A stretch of 12,252 bases of DNA, from assembly GCA_035762345.1 (NCBI GenBank), contig DASTPE010000084.1:1-12252 (forward strand). Reading direction: 5' to 3'. Shown here piece by piece: positions 1 to 5,313 of this stretch; the stretch's first letter is position 1; every line of letters starts with the position of its first letter. This DNA is from SCGC-AG-212-J23 sp035762345 (GTDB lineage: Bacteria > Pseudomonadota > Gammaproteobacteria > Burkholderiales > SG8-39). Below the pieces are notes generated by a model, which saw nothing but the letters and a program-made list of their open reading frames with translations, had not been told where the DNA came from and ran no database searches. The position numbers and the translations under genes were made by a program.

Positions 1-4
1 CAAC

Positions 5-10
5 AGGAGG
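5..10 (+). promoter_or_regulatory. Strong Shine-Dalgarno of the exported amidohydrolase
   Basis: A complete AGGAGG lies 6 nt before the ATG at position 17. It fixes the start of the first gene and the reading of its N-terminus as a signal peptide. Confidence 0.8.
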
Positions 11-16
11 CACCCG

Positions 17-838
17 ATGCGACTTCTCGCCTGCCTCGCACTCGCGCTGTTCGCGTTTGCCACCGCGCGCGCCGCCGAGCTGCCGATCTTCGATGCGCAC
101 GTGCACTACAGCCACGACGCGTGGGACGTGGTGCCGGTGCCCGACGCGATCGCGATCCTGCGCAAGGCGGGCGTGAAGCGCGCGCTGATCTCGAGCTCGG
201 GCGACGACGGCCAGCAGCGCCTGTTCGCCGCCGCGCCGGACCTGATCATCCCGGAGCTGCGCGTGTACCGCTCGCGCGGCGAGATCGGCACCTGGTTTCG
301 GGATGAGACGCTGATTCCGTATCTGGAAGAGCGGCTCGCGAAGTACCGCTACGTGGGCATTGGCGAATTCCACCTCTACGGGGCCGACGCCGACCTGCCG
401 GTGCCGCGCCGAATGGTTGAATTGGCAAGGAAATACAATTTATTTCTGCACGCGCATTCCGATGTGGACGCGGTGGAGCGCCTCTTCCGGCAGTGGCCGC
501 AGGCGCGCATCCTTTGGGCGCATGCAGGCTTCGAGCACCCCGAGCGCGTCGCCGAGATGCTGCGCAAGCACCAGAATCTCTGGGCTGACCTCGCGTTCCG
601 CACCGACCACGCTGCCAGCGGCAAAGTCGACGCTTCGTGGCGCGCCGTGTTCCTCCAGTTCCCCGACCGTTTCATGGTCGGCACCGACACCTTCACGCCC
701 GAGCGCTGGCACTACATCCCCGAGCACGCGGAATGGTCGCGCCGCTGGCTCGCGGACCTGCCGCGCGACGTCGGCGAGCGCATCGCATGGAAGAACGGCG
801 AAACGGTTTTCGGCTCGCTGTTGCAGCGGCCGGATTAG
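17..838 (+). CDS. Exported amidohydrolase (amidohydrolase-2 / TIM-barrel metal-dependent hydrolase)
   Basis: This 273-residue protein is of the amidohydrolase-2 type, a TIM-barrel hydrolase or decarboxylase. Visible metal-site residues in order are D26 with H28 and H30 (DAHVH), E117 and H119 (GEFH), H145 and H147 (LHAHSD), H169 (WAHAGF) and the late-strand D224 (VGTD). These match the usual HxH...H...H...D layout. Residues 1 to about 19 form a hydrophobic signal peptide ending in ARA/AE, so the enzyme is probably periplasmic, which is uncommon for this mostly cytosolic family. The start is set by AGGAGG 6 nt upstream. Its last 52 nt overlap the start of the di-haem gene in another frame, suggesting co-translation. 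The substrate cannot be told from sequence. The family call is firm, the exact reaction is not. Confidence 0.85.
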   Translation: MRLLACLALALFAFATARAAELPIFDAHVHYSHDAWDVVPVPDAIAILRKAGVKRALISSSGDDGQQRLFAAAPDLIIPELRVYRSRGEIGTWFRDETLIPYLEERLAKYRYVGIGEFHLYGADADLPVPRRMVELARKYNLFLHAHSDVDAVERLFRQWPQARILWAHAGFEHPERVAEMLRKHQNLWADLAFRTDHAASGKVDASWRAVFLQFPDRFMVGTDTFTPERWHYIPEHAEWSRRWLADLPRDVGERIAWKNGETVFGSLLQRPD

Positions 839-2244
839 CGTTCGCCGGGGGCACCGGCGCATGCGTTCCGGCGCTGGAGGGCACGCGCCTCGAGTCGGCG
901 CGCTACGTGCTCGCGTTTCAAGCATCTCCGGAGCTCGGAAAATTCTTTTCACTCGAGGTCGCGGCGTGCGCGAAGTCGGGGGCGGTCCCCGAATCCTTGA
1001 AAGTCGACGCGCACATGCCGGAACACCGCCACGGCATGAACTACACGCCCGAGGTGAAGCGGGTCGGGCCGGGCCGCTGGCGCGTCGAAGGGCTCATGTT
1101 CCATATGCCCGGCAAATGGGAGTTCGTGTTCGAGCTGCGCGCCGCCGGCACGACCGAGCGCTTGGCGCACGGCATTGTCTTTTCCGAATTTTCCGAAGAA
1201 GAAAAACGCAGAATCCTCGCTCACGGCCCGTGGCCGCCGCCGGCGCGCAACGACCCGAGCAACCGCGTCTCCGGCAAGCGCGAGGCGAGCGCCTTTGGCG
1301 AGAAGCTCTTCTTCGAGCCGCGGCTTTCGGGCACGGGCTCGGTGCTGTGCGCGACCTGCCATGTGCCCTTCCGTGCCTTCCAGGACGGCAGGCCGCGCGG
1401 GTTCGGCTTGCAGCAAGTCGACCGCAACACGCCAAGCGTCATCAATACGCGCTTCTACCGCTGGTATGGCTGGGACGGCGCACACGACAGCCTCTGGGCG
1501 CAGAGCGTGCGGCCGCTGCTCGACCCGCGCGAGATGAACGCGAGCGCCGAGCATGTGGCCGGCGTGGTGCGCAAGCTCTTTCCCAAGGAGTACCAGGCCG
1601 CATTCGCGCATCCCGTTCCCGGGGACGATGCGACCGTGCTGGTCGATGTCGGGAAAGCGCTTGCCGCGTTCCAGGAGACGCTGGTCAGCGCGCGCACGCC
1701 TTTCGACGACTTCAGGGATGCTCTGGAAAGCGGGAAACCCAGCGCGTACCCCGAGGCAGCAAAGCGCGGTCTCAGGATCTTCGTGGGCAAGGGCAATTGC
1801 TCGGTCTGCCACGTCGGAGCGCACTTCACCAACGGCGAGTTCGCCGACATCGGGGTGAAGTTCTTCGTCGCGCCCGGCGTGGTCGACGGTGGGCGCTACG
1901 CCGGCATCCGCAAGCTGAAGGCGAGCGCGCTCAATCTCCTCGGTCGCTACAACGATGACCCGGCCCGCTCGACGGCGATCGGAACGCGACACGTGGAGCT
2001 GCAGCACCGCAACTTCGGCGAGTTTCGCGTTCCGGGTCTACGGAGCGTGGCGCTCACCGCGCCCTACATGCACGACGGTAGTCTGGCCAGCCTACGCGAT
2101 GTCGTGAAGCATTACTCAGAATTTAACGAAGAGCGCGTGCACGCCGACGGCGAAAAAATCCTGCGGCCGCTTAGGCTTACGGAAGCTGAAATCAAGGACT
2201 TGGTGGCGTTTTTGGAGACGCTGTCGCCCCCGCACGACAGGTAG
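787..2244 (+). CDS. YtkA-like domain fused to a MauG/CcpA-type di-haem cytochrome c peroxidase-like protein
   Basis: Reading from ATG 787 gives 485 residues. Residues 1 to about 25 are a plausible signal peptide (EERR, then an Ala/Leu/Gly-rich stretch). Residues about 28-130 resemble a YtkA-like domain, with a Met/His cluster at H76, M77, H80, H82 and M84 and a second at M104, H106 and M107 (MFHMPG). Residues about 150-483 are a bacterial cytochrome c peroxidase/MauG unit. It has haem motifs CATCH (188-192) and CSVCH (338-342), an NTPSVIN element, a WDG..DSLWAQ segment, and YMHDGSL containing M428, which is the usual position of a haem axial Met in CcpA-type enzymes. The product should be periplasmic, using peroxide or oxidising a partner. 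An upstream ATG at 637 is also in frame, but it would add 50 Arg/Pro-rich residues and bury the signal peptide inside the previous gene, so 787 is preferred. No strong Shine-Dalgarno precedes 787. Whether it is a peroxidase or a MauG/MbnH-like modifying enzyme is undecided. Confidence 0.85.
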   Translation: MEERRNGFRLAVAAAGLAFAGGTGACVPALEGTRLESARYVLAFQASPELGKFFSLEVAACAKSGAVPESLKVDAHMPEHRHGMNYTPEVKRVGPGRWRVEGLMFHMPGKWEFVFELRAAGTTERLAHGIVFSEFSEEEKRRILAHGPWPPPARNDPSNRVSGKREASAFGEKLFFEPRLSGTGSVLCATCHVPFRAFQDGRPRGFGLQQVDRNTPSVINTRFYRWYGWDGAHDSLWAQSVRPLLDPREMNASAEHVAGVVRKLFPKEYQAAFAHPVPGDDATVLVDVGKALAAFQETLVSARTPFDDFRDALESGKPSAYPEAAKRGLRIFVGKGNCSVCHVGAHFTNGEFADIGVKFFVAPGVVDGGRYAGIRKLKASALNLLGRYNDDPARSTAIGTRHVELQHRNFGEFRVPGLRSVALTAPYMHDGSLASLRDVVKHYSEFNEERVHADGEKILRPLRLTEAEIKDLVAFLETLSPPHDR

Positions 2245-2248
2245 TGCG

Positions 2249-2276
2249 TTCACGCCACCTCTAATAGCATTATTGG
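2249..2276 (+). promoter_or_regulatory. Weak candidate promoter in the AT-rich gap before the secreted-protein gene
   Basis: The 59-nt gap between the di-haem gene and the next gene contains a stretch (about 2260-2280) that is far richer in A+T than its surroundings. TTCACG at 2249-2254, then 16 nt, then TATTGG at 2271-2276 is a poor sigma70-like match. AATA-GCAT-TATT at 2263-2274 is a small inverted repeat. An internal promoter for the 2304/2858 gene pair is possible but not shown. Confidence 0.2.
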
Positions 2277-2292
2277 ATCTGTCGTCATTACC

Positions 2293-2297
2293 GGAGG
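2293..2297 (+). promoter_or_regulatory. Shine-Dalgarno of the secreted small protein
   Basis: GGAGG lies 6 nt before ATG 2304. This is a much better site than that of the preceding di-haem gene, and it fixes the signal-peptide start. Confidence 0.75.
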
Positions 2298-2303
2298 TAC
2301 TCG

Positions 2304-2855
2304 ATGCTCAGGACGAATGTGCTCGCGCTCCTACTTGCCATGCCGCTCGCGGCAATGGCCCAAAGCGAGGCTCAGCTTATCCAGCGCTACACCGAGCTGG
2401 CGGGATCAACGGAGAACGCGACTTCGCTCGTCACCGGCCTGCGCGAGGGCAAGGAAGTGAAGCTCACGGAAGGGACGACCACAGTGTCGTTTACCCCGAA
2501 GACCGAAAAGATGGGCTACGGCAACATCGACAATGCCCTAGCCTTGGCCGAAGCCACGCTCGGGAAAGACGCCACACCGACCGAGCTCAAGTCCGTGCTC
2601 ACGGGCGGAACGGTGGATAACGTCACGTACGAGGGCATTCTCAATATGCGGGCCAGCGGCATGGGCTGGGGCGAAATCGCGCAGGTACTCGGCTTCAAGC
2701 TCGGCGAAGTCAAGCGCTCGGATAAGGCCAACCCCAAGGCGCCTGGCGTCGAACCGGTGGCCCAGGTGGAACGAGCCAGCCGGCCGGAGAAGCCCGAACG
2801 GCCCGTAAAGCCGGAGCGTCCGGAGAAGCCTGAGCGGGCTGGCAAGGGCAGATAA
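2304..2855 (+). CDS. Secreted small protein with Lys/Glu/Pro hexapeptide-repeat tail, function unknown
   Basis: This 183-residue protein has a clear signal peptide (residues 1 to about 19, cleavage near AMA/QS), so it should be periplasmic or secreted. I do not recognise a named family. Residues 20-138 look like a small folded domain ending in an ILNMRASGMGWGEIAQVLG-type segment (112-130) with the protein's only Trp (W122). After a linker, residues 161-178 are three hexads, PEKPER-PVKPER-PEKPER, followed by a basic end. The mature protein has no Cys, CxxCH or transmembrane segment. The start has GGAGG 6 nt upstream. The next gene begins 2 nt after its stop, so the two are surely co-transcribed and may work together. 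The tail could span the periplasm, touch peptidoglycan, or bind a partner; this is inference. Confidence 0.8.
   Translation: MLRTNVLALLLAMPLAAMAQSEAQLIQRYTELAGSTENATSLVTGLREGKEVKLTEGTTTVSFTPKTEKMGYGNIDNALALAEATLGKDATPTELKSVLTGGTVDNVTYEGILNMRASGMGWGEIAQVLGFKLGEVKRSDKANPKAPGVEPVAQVERASRPEKPERPVKPERPEKPERAGKGR
2784..2837 (+). repeat. Three 18-nt units encoding PEKPER/PVKPER/PEKPER
   Basis: Three in-frame 18-nt units lie back to back near the 3' end of the secreted-protein gene. Codons vary among units (ccg/ccc, cgg/cgt, gag/gaa) while the peptide is kept nearly identical. The charge pattern therefore looks maintained by selection, not freshly duplicated. Confidence 0.8.
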
Positions 2856-2857
2856 GC

Positions 2858-3619
2858 GTGCGCGGAGCGATCGCCACGGCTTGCGCCGGGATGCTCTTCG
2901 TCCACGGCGCGCATTCTCAGGACGGCGAGCTCAGGCTGGGCGCCGGCTTTCACTACAGTGAAGGCGATTACGGCTCGACCATCGATACGCGTATCACCAC
3001 GCTCGAGGCGACCGCCCGCTACGAAACCGGCCGCATGGTCTACCGGGCGACGGTTCCCTGGCTGAGCGTGAGAGGAGATACCGGCGTCATCCCGGGCATC
3101 GGACAGGCGAGCGGCGCGCCGGTGCGCTCGGGTTCGGCATCGGGCCTGGGCGATATCGTGCTCTCCGCTGCGTATTCCGCGTACTACGACCCCGCGACGA
3201 CGCTCGGCATGGATCTCACCGGCAAGATCAAGCTACCGACCGCGGACGAAACGAAAGGCCTCGGCACCGGGGAACCGGACTTCGCTTTTCTGCTGGATCT
3301 CTATCGCACCTTCGAGCGTGTGACGGGCTTCGGCGGGGTCGGCTACCACGTGATGGGCGACTCGCCCGGTTTGCCGCTCGAGAACGCCTGGAGCGCGAAC
3401 CTCGGGGCGACCTACAAGCTCGACGCGCGTGACAGCATCGGTGGCCTGCTCGAAGGCCGCCAGCGCGTCGCGCCCGGCGGCTCGCGCATTCGCGAGCTGA
3501 TGGGATTCTGGACGCACAGGTTCGAAGGCCCATGGCGGTCGCAGCTCTACGGGCTCATCGGCCTCGCCGACGGCAGCCCGGACTGGGGCTTCGGGCTATC
3601 GCTCGCGCGTCCGCTCTAG
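2858..3619 (+). CDS. Outer-membrane beta-barrel protein (phenol-MetA-pathway / transporter-like)
   Basis: This is a 253-residue protein with a GTG start 2 nt after the previous stop and an AAGGG about 9 nt upstream. A short signal peptide (about 1-20, ending AHS/QD) leads into alternating polar/aromatic strands separated by Gly/Asp turns. Examples are ELRLGAGFHYSEGD, YRATVPWLSV, GLGDIVLSAAYSAYY and WSANLGATYKL, ending in a strand, GFGLSLARPL. The SGLGDI...LPTADETKGLGTGE pattern recalls the outer-membrane barrels annotated as 'MetA-pathway of phenol degradation' (PF13557-like). Pairing with the signal-peptide protein just upstream suggests a barrel plus periplasmic accessory. The substrate is unknown. 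Its last 24 bp overlap the end of the MFS gene on the other strand. The barrel call is good; the subfamily is from memory. Confidence 0.75.
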   Translation: MRGAIATACAGMLFVHGAHSQDGELRLGAGFHYSEGDYGSTIDTRITTLEATARYETGRMVYRATVPWLSVRGDTGVIPGIGQASGAPVRSGSASGLGDIVLSAAYSAYYDPATTLGMDLTGKIKLPTADETKGLGTGEPDFAFLLDLYRTFERVTGFGGVGYHVMGDSPGLPLENAWSANLGATYKLDARDSIGGLLEGRQRVAPGGSRIRELMGFWTHRFEGPWRSQLYGLIGLADGSPDWGFGLSLARPL

Positions 3620-4705
3620 GAACTCGCGGCGAAAAACGAGAAGCAGCAGCGCCGCCGCAGCGATAATCGACGCGAACACGAGCCAGGCGCCACGCCAGCC
3701 GATCGTGTCGCGCAGCAGCCCGCTCACGAAGAGCGCGCTTCCCATGCTGAAGGAAGCAATGAGCGTCCATCCGCCCTGGTAGGCGCCGCGCCTCCCCGCC
3801 GGCGCCAGTCGCGCCACCGCTGCGGGCACCGCGGAGCTGAAGACGAGCTCGCCAAAGCTGAACACCACGGTGCCCGCCAGATAACCGGCCGCCGCTTCCG
3901 GCACCACGGCGTAGCATGCGATGCCGCATGCGACGACGAAAGCCGCGGCCCCGAGAAGCCGGAATGGGCCGAGCGGCTCGATGCGCGCGGCGAGCGGCAC
4001 GGCGAGAGCCGCGACGATGAGGCTGTTTCCGCCGAGCACGAGGCCGATGTAGCCCTCGCCCAGGCCGGCGTCGGCGCCCCACAGCGGTGAAGCGACGACC
4101 ACCAGCCCCATCGAAAGCGGAAACACGAACGCGAGCGCGGCGAGCAGCAGGAACGAGCGGTCCCGGAATGCGGCGACGCTTTCCCTCAGCATGCCGGCTT
4201 CATTCCGCTCGACCGGGCGCGGAGCGCGGAAAGCGAGCGCGTAGAGGGCCGCGACCAGCAGGTATCCCGTCGAGGCGATAACGGCGAGCGCAACGTAGCT
4301 TTGCTCGGCCACATAGCCAGCAGGGCTGACGCCGAGCGTGTAGGCGATGCTCATCGCGGTGTAGTTCGCCGCGAGCACCGACTGCCGCCGCCCGGAAGGC
4401 GCAAGGTCGAGCAGTAGCGCAGTCGCCACCGGCATGTTGATCGCGCCGGCGAGTCCCATCGCCACGCTCCAGGCGAAAAGCGATGCCGGCCCGCTCACGA
4501 GGAGGAACGACGGCAGCACAACCGCCGTGACGAGCGCGGCGGCGATCAAAAGCATGCGCCGCCCGATGCGGTCGGAGAGCGCGCCGAACATCGGTGCGAC
4601 GGCGCCGCGCAGCAGGCTCTCGGCAAGAAACGCGAGCCCCACCATGCCCACGTCGATGCCCGCCTGGCGCACGAAGTAGATGCCGAGAAAGGTGACCAGG
4701 CTCAT
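3596..4705 (-). CDS. MFS transporter (N-terminus probably longer than the first ATG)
   Basis: The gene encodes a multi-spanning inner-membrane transporter of the major facilitator superfamily, 369 residues from ATG 4705. The motif-A loop GALSDRIGRR (41-50) sits between TM2 and TM3. A central basic loop near FRAPRPVERNEAG separates the two halves. The rest is about 11-12 hydrophobic segments. From this ATG, TM1 is cut to about 13 residues (MSLVTFLGIYFVR). The same frame continues upstream with 22 more residues that complete a normal TM1 (KSIRVVVAANFIAVAAR), back to an in-frame TGA. The only near-standard start there is CTG at 4771-4769, preceded by GAAGG. The true product may therefore be about 391 residues and overlap the flavin reductase stop. 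The substrate is unknown; drug or metabolite efflux is typical. It lies 53 bp after the flavin reductase gene and is likely co-transcribed with it. Confidence 0.85.
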   Translation of the reverse strand: MSLVTFLGIYFVRQAGIDVGMVGLAFLAESLLRGAVAPMFGALSDRIGRRMLLIAAALVTAVVLPSFLLVSGPASLFAWSVAMGLAGAINMPVATALLLDLAPSGRRQSVLAANYTAMSIAYTLGVSPAGYVAEQSYVALAVIASTGYLLVAALYALAFRAPRPVERNEAGMLRESVAAFRDRSFLLLAALAFVFPLSMGLVVVASPLWGADAGLGEGYIGLVLGGNSLIVAALAVPLAARIEPLGPFRLLGAAAFVVACGIACYAVVPEAAAGYLAGTVVFSFGELVFSSAVPAAVARLAPAGRRGAYQGGWTLIASFSMGSALFVSGLLRDTIGWRGAWLVFASIIAAAALLLLVFRREFLERTRER

Positions 4706-4758
4706 GCGCGCGGCAACGGCGATAAAGTTCGCCGCGACGACGACCCGGATGCTTTTGT

Positions 4759-5298
4759 CTAGAAACCCCAGTAATCCAGGCCTTCAGGGAGCGGTTCGCC
4801 CAGAGTGAGCGACGCGAGCTTGGCGTACTGGCCTTCCGAGTAGAGCAGCGGCTTGCCCTTCTTGCCGAACAGCACCTGCTCCACCTGGCCGAGGAAGATG
4901 GTGTGCGTGCCGTGCGAGAGCCGCTTCACCACGCGGCAATCGAACGACACGAGCGCATCGATCAGCACGGGCGACCCCGTCGCAAGGCGCGTCCAGTCGC
5001 GCGACTTGAAGCGGTTCTCTCCGCTCTGCGCGCCGCTGAAACTCGTCGAAAGCTCCCAGTCCTCGGCGCGCAGCACGTTCACGCAGAATGCCTTGCTCTT
5101 CGCCACCGCGCCGTGCGTAGTGGCGAGCTTGTTGATGCACACGAGCACCGTCGGCGGGTCGGCGGTCGCCGAGCACACCGCGGTCGCCGTCATGCCGTAG
5201 CGGTGCCCTGCGCTGGTGCTGGTGATGACGTTCACCGCGCCGGCAAGCGCGCGCATGCCCGCCTTGAATTGTTCTGCGTCGACGGGCCTGGACTCCAT
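4759..5298 (-). CDS. Flavin reductase family protein (FMN-binding split barrel)
   Basis: This 179-residue protein is of the HpaC/RutF-like flavin reductase type, the normal size for the family. Such proteins use NAD(P)H to reduce FMN or FAD and usually feed a partner monooxygenase. Visible marks are FKAGMRALAGAVNVIT (11-26), the flavin-binding GMTATAVCS (35-43) with PPTVLVCIN (48-56), FCVNVL (71-76), SHGTHTIFLGQVE (128-140; many relatives have GDH where this has GTH) and LLYSEGQY (151-158). ATG 5298 is chosen because F11 to T26 is conserved at family N-termini, although no clear Shine-Dalgarno precedes it. No monooxygenase lies in the window, so its electron acceptor is elsewhere or the protein acts alone. 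The start codon is only 15 bp from the divergent antiporter start. Confidence 0.88.
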   Translation of the reverse strand: MESRPVDAEQFKAGMRALAGAVNVITSTSAGHRYGMTATAVCSATADPPTVLVCINKLATTHGAVAKSKAFCVNVLRAEDWELSTSFSGAQSGENRFKSRDWTRLATGSPVLIDALVSFDCRVVKRLSHGTHTIFLGQVEQVLFGKKGKPLLYSEGQYAKLASLTLGEPLPEGLDYWGF

Positions 5299-5300
5299 GA

Positions 5301-5304
5301 GAGG
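5301..5304 (+). promoter_or_regulatory. Ribosome-binding site of the cation:proton antiporter
   Basis: GAGG (within AGAGGA) lies 9 nt before ATG 5314. It decides the start: the open frame extends far upstream to 4903, but that extension is the Arg/His-rich shadow of the flavin reductase gene. Confidence 0.65.
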
Positions 5305-5313
5305 ATTCTAACC

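Noticed and set aside
637..786. Earlier in-frame ATG for the di-haem protein
   Set aside because: The extension is Arg/Pro-rich, lies fully within the amidohydrolase gene, and would hide a good signal peptide starting at 787.
360..1958. 532-codon open frame on the + strand
   Set aside because: It runs across both the amidohydrolase and the di-haem gene in a third frame. The translation is Arg/Ser-rich with no motif.
949..2007. 352-codon open frame on the - strand
   Set aside because: It lies wholly across the di-haem gene, whose haem motifs and domains are clear. Its translation has no recognisable fold and is Arg/Ala/His-rich, as expected for a high-GC shadow frame.
4903..5313. In-frame upstream extension of the antiporter
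   Set aside because: The 137 added residues are Arg/His-rich, antisense to the flavin reductase, and precede a normal CPA2 N-terminus that has its own ribosome-binding site at 5301-5304.
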